A DNA stretch of 64,000 nt from positions 89,414,395 to 89,478,394 of the forward strand of contig NC_088783.1 of assembly GCF_958450345.1 (NCBI RefSeq), given 5' to 3'. Origin of the DNA: Calliphora vicina. Lineage: Eukaryota; Arthropoda; Insecta; Diptera; Calliphoridae. This document shows positions 12,000 to 22,865 of the stretch, one piece after another (position 1 is the stretch's first letter; each line of letters begins with the position of its first letter). The position numbers were made by a program, and so were the translations under genes. The notes below the pieces were generated by a model. The model was given only the letters and a program-made list of their open reading frames with translations, was not told the DNA's origin and ran no database searches.

Positions 12000-13154
12000 T
12001 TAGCGCAGGTCTGTTGGATTCCTTCTTCTTAGTCGGATGTAGCCATTACTTCTCATTAATGTTCGTGCAAGTGGGTTTGGGTGAACTTCTAACTTTTTAA
12101 AATATGACTCCGCTTGTTTTTTTATTTCATTTTTCACCAGGGAGACACCTAGGTCCTTATGAATGTTAATATTTCTCACATACCAAGGCGCTGCTGTTAT
12201 CATTCGTAATATTTTATTTTGGAATCTTTGAATTTTTTCAATATTAGAAGCTGTTTTTTTGGGTTTTATTATTGAGCTGTACAGCAAAAGTTTGCAATCT
12301 AAACTCAATCTCGAGTTTTTACCAATTAGCCAGTAAATTTGTAGTAATTTTAACTTCATTTGAGTCAATTTCGTATCTATATGCTTTTTCCAGGTAAGAC
12401 GTCGGTCTAGATGCAGACCTAGATATTTAACTTCAGTTTGTTGAGGTATTATATGATTATTTATTAGGATTGGAGGGCACGATTCTCTACGCAATGTGAA
12501 TGTAAGATGTATACATTTTTGCTCGTTTACTTTTATTCTCCATTGTTTTAACCACCTTTCTATGTCGAGTATATGGTCTTGTAACAGTACAGATGCTTCT
12601 TGGGGGTTTTCATGAATGGCTAGTACAGCTGTGTCATCAGCAAAAGTAGATATGTGGGTTCGACTGTTTGTAGGCATGTCACAAGTATATAGCAAATATA
12701 GGAAGGGACCCAGTACACTTCCTTGGGGTACGCCTGCTTCAATAGGCTGTGGTGAACTTATGAAGTCTCCCTCTTTAAGAACGAACTTTCGATGACTTAA
12801 ATAACTTTCTAGAAGCTTGTGTGTGTTCACTGGTAAATATTGTTTTATTTTTATCGATAATCCTTCATGCCATACTTTGTCGAAGGTTTGCGAAACGTCT
12901 ATGAAGAGTGCAGAACAATATTTTTTTTCTTCAAATGTCTTGGATATGATTTCTACCAACCTGTGAGTTTGTTCTATGGTGTTATGTTTTTCTCGAAATC
13001 CGAATTGATGAGTTGGAATACAATCACAATGATTCACTATCGGCTTTAACTTGTGCATTAACAGTTTTTCGAATAGCTTTGATATATTTGACAATAGGCT
13101 AATGGGTCTATATGATTCTACTTTACTGTGATCTTTTCCCGGCTTAGGTATCAT
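12000..13154 (-). pseudogene. LINE ORF2, reverse transcriptase core and C-terminus
   Basis: The 384-codon stretch carries RT blocks in order: MIPKPGKDHSKVESYRPISL, HQFGFREKHNTIEQ, LFIDVSQTFDKVWHEGL (first catalytic Asp), GVPQGSVLGPFLYLLY and STFADDTAVLA (the catalytic F-A-D-D box). YLGLHLDRRLTW and the C-terminal jockey-type tail (APWYVRNINIHKDLGV) follow. The polymerase copies LINE RNA at the nicked target. The catalytic residues look intact, but the ORF is cut off from its N-terminus by frameshifts. Confidence 0.9.
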
Positions 13155-13159
13155 TGTAA

Positions 13160-13636
13160 CTAAAGAAACCTTCCATTCTGGTGGATAATATTCAAGGCAT
13201 TATATAATATAGCATTAAAAATAAATATGATTATTCTTAATGCAATTTGGGGTAGCTCGAGGAGCATCTTGTTACTGATTTTATCAATACCAGGTGATTT
13301 TTTGGAGTTTAAATCAACAATAGCCTTGTTAATCTCTGAAATCTCAAAACGAAGTGGTTCAGCTGCAGTAATATGGGGTAATGTAGGTGGTAACTGTATT
13401 ATGTCGTTTGACTCGTTTGGGGAAAATACATTCTTTAGATGACTAACAAACAGGTTTCCTTTTTCAGTATCGTTTCTCGCCCAGCCTCCACTAGAATTAC
13501 GTAGAGGAGGTCTGCTCATAACAGGTCTTTTTAATTTTTTTGTAGCTCGCCATAGAGAGTAGTTTGAGTACTGGGTGGCATCTAAGTTCTCCAGATATTT
13601 ATTAATCGATTCAGTTTTGCGTTTGTGAAGAAGCAT
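13160..13636 (-). pseudogene. LINE ORF2, RT N-terminal region
   Basis: The 158-codon piece contains RATKKLKRPVMSRPPLRN and the RT-0/RT-1 block NSKKSPGIDKISNKMLLELP, which leads directly into the RT core encoded at 12000-13154 in another frame. A single frameshift near 13155-13160 separates them. It belongs to the J1 LINE. Confidence 0.8.
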
Positions 13637-13796
13637 ACTGAGGCGTTTGCGACATTTTCTAAGCTCCGTTTTAAGTTGAGGGGATCTATAGAGTTGCCAC
13701 TCTCGACGAACTCTTCATTTTTCAGCTAATAACTGTTCAATGTCTGCAGAATATAGTCTATTGTATCTTATTTGTTGGGTTATTTGAGTGGCGTGT

Positions 13797-14045
13797 TCAA
13801 CAGCAAGTTTTAAGTTTTGTTAAAAATTTTTGAGTGAGATATCGATCTTCTGGTGTTCTTAGAGATATATTTTTTGTACTGTGTGTGCTAATATATTTTC
13901 TATATTTCAACCAATTTATTTTCGTGCTTGATATTGCAGAGTGACCATTCGGGGATACTATTTCTAGGGGGTTCAATAGAGTAACGAAGGTGGGTGAGTG
14001 ATCCGAGGATAATTCTAATGAAGATTTAACCTGCATTAGTTCCAT
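13797..14045 (-). pseudogene. LINE ORF2, endonuclease C-terminus (shifted frame)
   Basis: This continuation of the J1 endonuclease contains SLELSSDHSPTFVTLL, matching the catalytic SDH motif of APE nucleases, followed by the linker INWLKYRKYIS, which is also present in family J2 (near 40000). It overlaps the upstream part by a few bases, showing a frameshift near 14040. Further linker sequence to the RT (13637-13796) is broken by stops. Confidence 0.75.
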
Positions 14046-14596
14046 TGGTAAATTTTTTGTAACTGCAAAAAATATGTTGGTTCTCCGATCGACAGCACAT
14101 TCAAATTCAATTTAGAAATTGTATTAAACAAAGCGCGACCTTTCGGGGTTACAAGTCTTGATCCCCAGTGAGTATGCTTAGCATTATAATCGCCAGCTGC
14201 CATGAATCGGGGTCCTAGTGATTCGTAAAAATGTTCATATTTGTTTTCAGTAATCGAAAACCTTGGAGGTGAATATATCGACGAAATTAATAGGTTTCTG
14301 TAGCAATCATCCAAACAGATTGTCGTAGCTTGAAGATAATCTTCACAAATATCACACAATGAATGGTGTTTGATACGGGTTTTAATTAAAATTCCAGAGC
14401 CTCCACATGCTCTATCTCTTGGATCATTTGTGCCATAAAAAACATATCCATTTATCTTAAATAAACTTCTAGACGTCAAATGGGTTTCCGAAACTAACAT
14501 TATATCAACTTCATGACTTTTTAGAAAATACTCGAGTTCGTTTTTATGTTGGCGAATGCCGTTTGCGTTCCAAAAACATATTCTTAGGCAGTTCAT
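14036..14596 (-). pseudogene. LINE ORF2, APE endonuclease domain
   Basis: The ATG at 14596 gives MNCLRICFWNANGI. Endonuclease landmarks follow in order: SETHL (catalytic glutamate region), the G-rich GGSGILIKT, SSIYSPPRFS and AAGDYNAKHTHWGS (Asp/Asn pair). This is the APE-type nuclease that nicks the target for target-primed reverse transcription. The frame breaks near 14045, and the C-terminal part continues in another frame to 13797, including SSDHSPTF, the SDH motif. Confidence 0.85.
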
Positions 14597-15180
14597 GGTC
14601 TGTTTAGCACAGCCTGCAATAACATTGATTGCATCTTAAGCATTTCTTGCATCATGTTACTCATTGAGTTTGTAAAGTTATTTACCGATTGCACAAGAGT
14701 TTCTATTGTAGATTCTAGTCTGGTAAAATTGAAAATTGGCGTTTGCTCTCTTACCTCTGGGTTCATATTTTGGTTTTGTGGTTGACGGACTTGCGTCTGA
14801 GTTTGGTTGTTTCTTAGTACATTTGCATATGTTTCTTTGTTGTCATATGTCTGTTGCAACGGGGGGTAGTTAAAATTTATGTTATTTAATGGCTGAGCGG
14901 GGAAAATCTTCGGTTTAAGGCTTTGTGATTTTTTAACAATTGAGTAGACAGGACAGCCCCTGTAGTTCGCTGTGTGGTTACCTCCGCAATTGCTGCATTT
15001 TTTCATTTTAGGATCATCCTTGGATTTGTTACATTGGGATGTGTTATGCAACTCTCCACAAATAACACATACGGGTGGCAATTTGCAATATGCCTTGGTG
15101 TGTCCATATTCTTGGCAATTCATACAATGGACGGGGCCAAATCGTTTATGTGGTTCTTCTACCGTAATTTTACGATGCAA
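14593..15180 (-). pseudogene. LINE ORF1 C-terminal part with three CCHC zinc knuckles
   Basis: Three knuckles are visible in a row: CMNCQEYGHTKAYC, CVICGELHNTSQC and CSNCGGNHTANYRGC. A Q/N-rich region and a helical C-terminus (NFTNSMSNMMQEMLKMQ) follow. This is the nucleic-acid-binding part of gag-like ORF1 proteins of jockey-clade LINEs, which coat the RNA. The stop overlaps the ORF2 start codon (ATGA). The true N-terminus is upstream; this open stretch begins after a frameshift, so its first codon is not a real start. Confidence 0.85.
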
Positions 15181-15463
15181 TAAGTACTTCAGGTTATATA
15201 TGGGATGTGTTTCATTTGTTTTTCAGGCTTATGTCACCGGGTTCAAGTTCAACACGGAAGAGTGGTTGGGGTTTTTTTTCGCGATTTCTAATGTTTATCA
15301 CATTTTTTGTCTTAAAACCTTTATCTTCTAAGCTTTGCTTTATTTCGAGTGGTTCAACATTACAGTCCCTTTCAACATTACTTACCCTTTATTACAACTT
15401 GTAGACCCTTGCTTCCTTTCAGCTGATAAGTGTAAAAACTTTTCTTTTGAGTTTCAAAATCTG

Positions 15464-16192
15464 TTACAACCTTTCTATAATCGTTTTCACTATTGACCTG
15501 TATTTTAGTTTCATGAATCGTACCTTTCTTGATTGGGATAACGTAAAAATACCTATTAATGATATCAGGCTCTGAACCAGTGAGTTTGAATTATTTTCTC
15601 TCAAGTAAATTGGGGGTGGTTTTATAGAGGTAATTTTATTTACTGGTTCATCTGTTTCACCTTCCAGTATAGAAAAACGATTTTCATTATTAAGTCTATT
15701 AGGTTCACTATCCTTATATAATTTAGCCAAGGGTGCCGCTTTCGAAGACTTGGGACTTCGTGCCCTTTTTAGTACTGTAACATACCGGTCCATTCCAACC
15801 TGTATTTGGGATTTACTATCTTTATTTAATGGTTGACTAATCTTGGGTATTGCGCCGCTTAATGGGTTAATTTTAATTGTAGTCGGTGTGGTGGATTTCG
15901 TTTCTGAAGCTGATATTGCTAGCATACTTTCAGGAGTAAATAAAGTATTTGTATTTTTTGGTAACTCCAGATTAACAGCTGTTGGGTTTTCTTTTGTTTG
16001 ACAATCATTAGTTGTTGACAATACGTGGGAACAAGAACGAGCACGATTAACAGACTTGGCGGTTAAAAACAAGCTGTCATCTATTCTTCTGTTTGTTTTA
16101 TTTATATTTTTTTCATCTGCATTAACTGTTACGTATGCATTTCTGCCGTTTACACTCAACCTTCGCTCACTGTTTTCGTTTAAGAGACTCAT
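15464..16192 (-). pseudogene. LINE ORF1, N-terminal part
   Basis: A 242-codon open stretch starts with an ATG at 16192 (MSLLNENSERRLS). It is rich in S, N, T, K and P, low in complexity and without a recognised fold, as expected of the N-terminal part of jockey-type ORF1 before the zinc knuckles. The frame is lost near 15464. Between it and the knuckle part (about 15183-15460) another frame continues the protein (a segment with EPLEIKQSLEDKGF and RVELEPGDIS), with one in-frame stop. The piece is part of the J1 element and binds RNA only by family inference. Confidence 0.7.
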
Positions 16193-16259
16193 TTAAGAGT
16201 AGTTGTAAATAAATTAGTTAACACTCTTGATCCTTATTTAATGTTAATGTACAAAAGAG

Positions 16260-16980
16260 GTTCAAAAAAGAAATAAAGAATTTTCTTTACTTATTTGTCT
16301 TTTAGTTTATGTTTTGATTTTTTTTTATTTAATATTATTAAAATATAAGCGCCCTTTAGCGTTAATAAAAAACAGGTGTAATTTATATTTATTTCCCGAT
16401 AAAAACATTAGGATAACGAATTAACTCGGAGTAAAAAATAGAACACGTCCAATCTCTTTCACAGTCGACATGACATGTTTTTGTTATATTTTATTCGAAT
16501 GAAATATTAAATAAAATATAAAAAATCAAAAATTTAAAATATTATTTAACACTTAAGTAGTGCAGATAGAAGGATGAAATGTTAGCATATGGTATTCAAT
16601 ATTTGGATCTTTAACTCACAATTTTTTTGAAAAAAAAATTATTAGAAATCTAAAAGAATATTCAAGGATAAAAATTTGAAAAGTCATTTTTGACATTTTT
16701 TGATCCTGACAGGATAAAATAAAAATAATACGAAATAATTTGCAACTCCTCTTGATCATTTGCCATCAAATATGTCATAGTAGGATGATCAGAATTATTT
16801 TAAAATATTTTTTTAAAAATGTACTCCTCTGAAAATTTGAAGTCCTTTTAAAAGGAAACAGGATCACAAAATGAAAAACTGAAAACGCAGTTTTTCTCCG
16901 TTTAATTTATAGTTTCAGACGTATATCATCCGGTTCGTGTCTAATATTAAGTATCGTGCGGTGTAATAAAATACAACTTA
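16260..16980. other. AT-rich DNA, no gene seen
   Basis: No coding or RNA feature that I can support. Confidence 0.4.
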
Positions 16981-16984
16981 TTTT

Positions 16985-17068
16985 TACAAATTGTTGTTCG
17001 CGTACTTTTTTTGCTTATTTTTCAGATTGAGAGTAATTTATTTTTAATCTCTAAAATAAAGTTACTGG
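16985..17068. mobile_element. Left part of split GTGTTCGCG MITE, copy 2
   Basis: Sequence from 'ttacaaattgttgttcgcg' to 'gttactgg' aligns with 2030-2116 of the copy at 1772-2132. It stops exactly at GTTACTGG, where CAGCGTTGCC begins. The missing right end reappears at 27693-27725. Confidence 0.7.
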
Positions 17069-17177
17069 CAGCGTTGCCACAAAGAAAATATTTTTCCTAC
17101 CAACATACACTCTAAAACCTACCAAATTCTGTCCTATCCTACCAAAAATTTAATTTTAAACAAATATATTTAAAATA

Positions 17178-17391
17178 GTGCTATTGGTTTCGGAAACTCA
17201 TCTTACCAATAGGTATAACTTTTATATTTCAGGTTATACATTCTACTGTACAAATCGTCCTGATGGTAAGGCATTTGGTGGCACTGGTATTTTAATTAGA
17301 AATCGTTTAAAACATTATCCCCTAGATGAATTCTCAAACGGCTATATGCAGGCAACATCCATTCATCTGGAAAGCTTTGCTGGAGATTTAA
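17178..17391 (+). pseudogene. LINE J2 endonuclease, N-terminal part
   Basis: The stretch encodes LLVSETHLTNRYNF, AFGGTGILIRNRLKHY and NGYMQATSIHLESFAGDL, the central part of an APE endonuclease. The N-terminal helix (WNANG-type) is missing. The frame is interrupted at the TTAA of the MITE at 17388 and resumes directly after the second TTAA with the IYCPPRFS motif. Confidence 0.8.
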
Positions 17392-17674
17392 CCTTTAACT
17401 TATGACGTGAAAATTTTTGACATAGTCACAGATGTGGTGTAAATTTTACACCTTATAATTTTTGCAAAAAATTTCACTTTAAAAAACATTTTTTTATTAA
17501 TATTTGCTTTTTAACAATAAGATACAACAATTTTAATTTAAAAAAATTAAAAAAAGAAAGCAAAATGTTATTTGAAACAAAAATGCAGGCACTTTATTTT
17601 GCCAGCCCTTTTGATAAAACTTTAAAAAAATGAAGAGAGGGTGTAAAATTTACCACCACCTCATAAGTTAAAGG
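17392..17674. mobile_element. piggyBac-like MITE with TTAA TSD
   Basis: The 283-bp element has ends CCTTTAACTTATGA and TCATAAGTTAAAGG, flanked by TTAA at 17388-17391 and 17675-17678. TTAA targets with CC(Y)-starting ends are diagnostic of piggyBac. Subterminal GGTGTAAATTTTACACC and a related copy near the right end form a second inverted pair. It interrupts the LINE endonuclease. Confidence 0.88.
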
Positions 17675-17678
17675 TTAA

Positions 17679-18170
17679 ATATAAGCGCGATCTATTGCCC
17701 ACCACGCTTTTCAATGACCAAAGAGAAGTTTGAGGAATTCTTTAGCACGCTTTCTGGCATGTGGCGACTATAATGCCAAACATACTTACTGGGGCTCTCG
17801 ACTAATGAATCCCAGAGGTAGCTTTATAAAGCATTAGTTGATCGCCAAAATGGCCTGGATATTGAGTCCCCTGGACAACCAACATACTGGCCTGATGATC
17901 CTAAAAAAATTCCTGATCTCATAGACTTTGCCATAACAAAAAATATTAATCGAAATTCAATATCTACAGAAATGTCATATGATTTATCTTCTGATCATTC
18001 CCCAATTATAGTATCTTATTACGGGATGACTAACATTTCAAAATTTCATACTGAAACATATTACTTTAAAACAAATTGGCTTAAATATAAAAAAATATAT
18101 AAGCAGTCATATCCACACAGATCTTTGTATTCAGTGTGAGGAAGATGTAGATAAAGTGTCAATGACTTTA
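17679..18170 (+). pseudogene. LINE J2 endonuclease C-terminal part and linker
   Basis: After the MITE, the IYCPPRFSMT motif is followed by a shifted segment with YKALVD, GQPTYWPDDPKKIPDLIDFA and YDLSSDHSPIIV (the SDH motif), then NWLKYKKIYKQ. This matches the minus-strand J2 copy at 40011-40283 almost block for block. At least two frameshifts and a stop are present. Confidence 0.75.
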
Positions 18171-18479
18171 CGTCATTAATTGTATCGGCTCTAAATCATT
18201 CAAAGAGTCAAATATTTCCTAAAACTGATATGCACATTTCCAACTCAGATATTGAACGACTTATTTTAGGAAAGAGAAAACTCAGAAGAGAATGGCAACA
18301 AAATAGATCACCTGCTGCAAAGCAGAGGCTGTCTGCTGCTAGTAAAAACCTGAAAAAAGCCCTTCAATTAGAAGAGGATCGCAGAAATTGAAATTACATT
18401 CAAAGTTTGACAAATACCAAACACACAAATTTTTCCCTTTGAAAGCAACGAAAAATATCAAGCCACTGGTAGAGGGTCA

Positions 18480-19236
18480 AAGCCCTTTAAGGAAAGCTGA
18501 TGGTACCTGGGCTCGCAGCACGGAGGAAAAGGCTAAAATGTTGCCGATCACTTAAGTACAGTATTTCAACCAAACTCGCCAACAACTGTTTTTGAACTTG
18601 AAGAGTCACCTGTGTCAACATTATCTAATGATGACATATTAGATATAAGCTCAGAAGACATTAACGAATCCTTGATTAGATAATATAATATTAAAGAAAT
18701 CTCCCTGGAAATGATTCTGTTACACCTACTATGATTAAAAACCTACCGAGTGTGGCAATAATTGTGCTGTCTACAATATTTAATGCGATCTTTAAACATG
18801 GAGTTTTTCCGACAAATTGGAAAACTTCTCAGATGATAATGATACCAAAGCCAGGTAAGGACTTGACCGTACCATCCTCCTATAGACCAATAAGCTTGCT
18901 TCCTTGCTTATCGAAACTGTTCGAAAAAATGTTCCAAAAGAAAATCATACCATTTTTAAATGAGAAAAATATAATCCCCGTTCATCATTTTTAAATGAGA
19001 AAAATATAATCCCCGTTCATCAATTTGGTTTCCGGGAACGCCACGGAACAATCGAACAAGTTAATCATATAACCGAAGAGATAAGAAAATCCTTTGAATT
19101 AAAGAAATATTGCTCAGCTATATTTTTGGATGTCGCTCAAGCCCTCGACAAAGTATGGCACAAAGGCCTGGTATATAAAATAAAATGTATGCTGCCACCA
19201 TCTACTCATAAACTATTGGAATCTTATCTATCGGAC
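18480..19236 (+). pseudogene. LINE J2 reverse transcriptase, N-terminal part
   Basis: Recognisable RT blocks are TNWKTSQMIMIPKPGKDL, SYRPISLLPCLSKLFEKM, QFGFRERHGTIEQVNH and RKSFELKKYCSAIFLDVAQA, followed by KVWHKGLVYKIKC. A tandem duplication of 35 bp (18951-18985 repeated at 18986-19020) shifts the frame. The ORF runs into DINE sequence near 19233, so the YADD-type box and thumb are absent. Confidence 0.8.
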
Positions 19237-19925
19237 CGTATACCGGTTATATATAAGTTTGTCATTCCGTTTGTAATTTCTACATTTTTCATTTCCGACC
19301 CTATAAAGTATATATATTCTGGATCCTTATAGATAGCGGAGTCGATTAAGCCATGTCCGTCTGTCTGTTGAAATCAATTTTCTGAAGACCCCATTTATCT
19401 TCAGGATCCAATAATTCTGTCAGACATGCTTTCGAGAAGTTTGCTATTTAAAATCAGCAAAATTGGTCCATAAATAACGGAGATATGAGCAAAAAACCGG
19501 GACAACCTCGATTTTTGACCTATTTTTGATCTATATCTGGATTACTAAGTCATTAATATAGACAATATGGATATCTAATGATAGATATTTCAAAGTCCAT
19601 TGCAACGATGTAGATAAGGCTATAGTAAGTTGGACCTACAATGGGTCAAAATAGGGAAAATAATTTTTTAACCCGAATTTTTTTTCATTAAAAATTTTTT
19701 TTGTCATAAATTTTTTTTCGAAAAAAAAAATAAAAACTAAAAAAAAAATTTAAAAAAAATTTGTAAAAAACTATTTTTAAAAAAAAAATTTTTGAAAAAC
19801 AATTAAAAAAAACAAATTAAATTTTGTTTACCTAAAAATATTTAAACAAATTTATTTTAAAGTATAATTTGGTGAAGGGTATATAAGATTCGGCACAGCC
19901 GAATATAGCTCTCTTACTTGTTTAT
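19233..19925 (+). mobile_element. DINE-1-like Helentron copy
   Basis: It begins 'tatataagtttgtcattcc' and runs through 'ccctataaagtatatatattct' and 'ccatgtccgtctgtctg', the conserved INE-1/DINE-1 core. A variable A/T-rich tract follows, ending in TTCGGCACAGCCGAA and 'ctctcttacttgttt'. The first about 25 bp seen in the copy at 56589 are missing. It truncates the LINE RT. Helentrons insert without a clear TSD, consistent with what is seen. Confidence 0.75.
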
Positions 19926-19937
19926 TTTAAACTTTTC

Positions 19938-20165
19938 TTGAAATTTTTTAAAAAATATACCAAAATTATTGGATCAAATGAAATAGTCTATTTTAAAAAA
20001 ATCTTACGTAGTGGATTTGATGAGAACAGGCTTCGTAATTGTTTCCAAAGCAAACACATCAGTCATATTCAAAAATTAATTTTGCATTTATTTAATGGAT
20101 CCGATTTTGTTTATAAGTGCCCAGAAATTTCTTTAATTTATCAAAACGGAACCAATTTATGTTGA
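19938..20165 (+). other. Unrecognised open stretch
   Basis: About 75 codons include KIIGSNEIVYFKKILRSGFD, then HIQKLILHLFNGSDF and PEISLIYQNGTNLC. Amino-acid use looks protein-like, not low-complexity, but I do not recognise a family. It lies between a DINE and a small Tc1-like MITE, so a decayed element protein is most likely. It has no ATG start. Confidence 0.25.
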
Positions 20166-20286
20166 TACAGTAGTTTTGACTTACCTGCCTTTCACTTAAG
20201 AGCATTAAGGTTAACTGCATTTTTAACTTACCTGCACAAAATATCGTGCAAAGTTGGTTGTGCAGGTAAGTCAAAATTACTGTATT
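20165..20286. mobile_element. Short Tc1/mariner-type MITE (CAGTA family), deletion derivative
   Basis: The ends read TACAGTAGTTTTGACTTACC and its inverse with TA flanks. The 120-bp body joins the right and left terminal parts of the 435-bp copy at 29218-29654, so it is an internal deletion derivative of that element. Confidence 0.75.
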
Positions 20287-20332
20287 ACAATTTTTTAATC
20301 TGCTAAGAAATGTAATATTTTATTTTTGAGGT

Positions 20333-20511
20333 TAGATTTACAATAACAGTGAAAAATGGTAATTAATCCTTAAGAGTACTAGGGTCAAAATGAACCTCAA
20401 TTTGACTGTGTTTTTCGTGATTTTAAAAGTTGAGGGTCACTTGGATCCAAAGTACTCTTAAGGGTTAATTTAAATTTTTGCACTGTTATTGTAAATCTAA
20501 GACCTTAAGCA
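20333..20511. mobile_element. Palindromic MITE (about 180 bp)
   Basis: Arms beginning TTAGATTTACAATAACAGTG and including TTAAGAGTACT occur in inverted orientation with a short spacer. TSD not resolved. Confidence 0.6.
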
Positions 20512-21365
20512 ACTTTCATTGAAATCGGCACAAAAATATATAATATTTCTCTATCATTCATTTAGAAATTCCAAATATTGTAAAATTTTACCTTTGACCT
20601 TCACGATTTAAGGGTTGACGTAGTCCGGTTTTAGTAAAACTTTCAGAGTATATTTAGAATTATGGCCTATAATATTCTGTATAGGTTTTACTTAATATTC
20701 ATAACAGTAACGGATTTGGTATCATTCGCCAAAATATGGCCAACAAATTAGTTTTTCCCGAAAATCGCAAAATTTAAGTCGCAGGTACGGAAAAATTGTA
20801 GGAGGTATGAACATATTTTGTGCATATTTTTATTCCCTATTATAAGAATATAATAAGAATATAAATCCCTGTGTGATGATCAAAAAATTCTGAAATTTGT
20901 ATAATAAAATGTTTAAAAATTTGAAAATGGAGTTTTGAAACTGCCCTTAAAAAATTAAATTTGTTTGGTCATACCTGCGAATAGGTTAGCGCTATCCTAC
21001 GAAGCCAAAAACTCATATACAAATAAATATGACATGACATGTTAATGGCCTGGCGATCACTTTAACATATTTTAACCAATTTTTGTCTTTTATATCTCAT
21101 TACAACGACAATTACCTACACATTTCGATTCTTTTATATTAAATTGCAAAAGTAATTATTTAATGGCAACATTTTTACAGAAATTGAAATTTCTCCTTGT
21201 AAATGTTCTCACAAACTTTAAACTTCGTGCAGCACGCCAATTTTTAACCGATCGAGCTCAACTTTTTTTCAGATCTTTTTTCTATCCTAATCTTACACAA
21301 AATTGCTCTTTGTTTTTGAAACAGATGAGTTTTAAATTTTTCCATACATTGAAGGTCCACCTTAA
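20512..21365. repeat. Dispersed repeat unit U, copy 1, with hAT MITE fragment
   Basis: The segment 20520-20870 ('actttcagagtatatttagaatt' blocks) and 20870-21360 (internal part of the TAGGGTGGCCC hAT MITE) recur together in inverted orientation at 41105-42060. The pair therefore moves or was duplicated as one unit of about 0.9 kb. Confidence 0.6.
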
Positions 21366-21370
21366 TATAC

Positions 21371-22733
21371 ATTAGAGTGGGTCAATTTGTATGGAGCAAA
21401 AAAAATGCAACAAGCGGTTATTAAAATAGTTATCTACGATGAATTCTAAGAATGTTTGCCGAAGAAACCATGGGTCTAAAATCAATACCGAGCTTCCCAT
21501 TTTTAACGCGAAAATTTTCCTATCGTATTTTATATTTTTGTTTAAATATACTAACATTTTATTAAGCCTTTTAAGAAACTAGACTATGTTTGGGATTGTT
21601 CGAAAGGAAAGAATGGCAAAAAAGATGAATCTTTGCAAATGGAGGAGATTATCAATAAACTACACCCGAGGATGGTTACAAAATCTCATATTGTGGTTGT
21701 GCGAGATATAAAGCCGATATTTTGGGTCACAGGGGGGGAAATGAAAAATAAAAAAAGGTGCAAATAAACTTGTAAGTTCTAAACCGATAATCCGATTTTA
21801 ATAAAATTTCCCACGAATATAGAGGTGTTGCTAGGCATATGTTTTGAATTTGGACTTTCAACCCTAAGGTGGGGCGGAGTCTCAAGAACCCAAATTGGGG
21901 TGTCTCGGGTATATTACAAATTAAATATTTGTATATATGTGGAATCTACTAGAAGAGTGCTACAAAAAATATTACCATAACATTATTTTATCTTTTATAG
22001 TTTACGAGATATTCACCATTGAAAATTAAAATTTTATGTTTTTTACTTACCTTGGTTTGTATTTTTGCAAATTACGGATCCAAATCTCTCCCGATTTTTT
22101 CAAATATATATCATTTAATTAACAATGAATTTATTAGTATTATAAGGAAAGAATTATTTCAAAATCGATACCAAGTCAAAATTTATGTGCAATTAAATTA
22201 AAACAATTTGAAAAATTATTTTTTTCCTAATTTTTTTCGAAAAAAAGGACTTACATTAATCTTTAGTTATACAGAAAATAAAAACAAAATAAATAAGCTC
22301 AGTAACAACTCCTCTATAGTCGTGAGAAATTTTATTAAAATCGGATTATCGGTTTGGAACTTTTTTATTTTTCATTTCCCCCACTGTGACCCAAAAGATC
22401 CGTTTTAGGTTCTCGCGCAACCACAATATGAGATTTTGTAACCATACTCGGGTGAAGTTTATTGTTAATCTTCTCCATTTGCAAAGATTCATCTTTTTTG
22501 CCTTTATTTCCTTTTAAAAAAACCTAAACATATTCAAGTTTCTTAAAAGGCTCAATAAAATGTTAGCATATTTAAACAAAAATATAAAATACGAAAGGAA
22601 AATTTTCGCGTTAAAAATGGGAAGCTCCATTTTGATTTTAGACCCTTGGTTTCTTCGGCAAAACTTCTTAGAATTCATCGTAGATTACGATTTTGATAAC
22701 CGCTTTGTCGAGAAAAAATTTACCCACTCTAAT
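21371..22733. mobile_element. Foldback element family F2, copy 1
   Basis: Inverted arms of roughly 300 bp start ATTAGAGTGGGTCAATTT / ATTAGAGTGGGTAAATTT. The spacer is about 0.7 kb. ATAC flanks both sides (21367-21370, 22734-22737). Similar open frames appear in the two arms because the arms are copies of each other. No real gene is seen. A second F2 copy lies at 31038-31906. Confidence 0.75.
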
Positions 22734-22865
22734 ATACATACAGAATGCTGACTTCCTGAAAACCTTGTTAGCACAATGCAACAACCCTACTGATGTATGT
22801 ATATCAGGTGAAGATAATTATAATAACCAAAATATAGCAAATACTAGCCCACAATAGCAATTTAA

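Larger units (their letters stand above)
11844..16250 (-). mobile_element. Near full-length jockey-like LINE (family J1)
   Basis: Reading the minus strand, the order is 5' leader, ORF1 (gag-like with zinc knuckles), ORF2 (APE endonuclease then reverse transcriptase), a 3' UTR with AATAAA-type signals, and a 13-base A tail (T run 11844-11856). ORF1 and ORF2 overlap by ATGA at 14593-14596, the usual stop/restart arrangement of this group. Several frameshifts make the copy inactive. The 5' limit near 16250 is approximate, and no TSD was identified. Confidence 0.85.
17160..19236 (+). mobile_element. Decayed jockey-like LINE (family J2), interrupted
   Basis: Endonuclease, linker and N-terminal RT segments of one LINE occur in order on the plus strand, with many stops and shifts. 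It lacks ORF1 and the RT catalytic core. A piggyBac-like MITE sits at 17392-17674, a 35-bp tandem duplication occurs at 18951-19020, and the RT ends abruptly where a DINE begins at 19233. It belongs to the same family as the minus-strand copy at 38755-40340 (shared blocks include TIEQVN and RKSFELKKYCSA). Confidence 0.82.

Noticed and set aside
21372..22751. Similar 60-residue open frames in the two arms (21372-21557 minus, 22560-22751 plus)
   Set aside because: They are mirror images created by the inverted arms of the F2 foldback. No domain, no start context, and the similarity is explained by DNA repeat identity.
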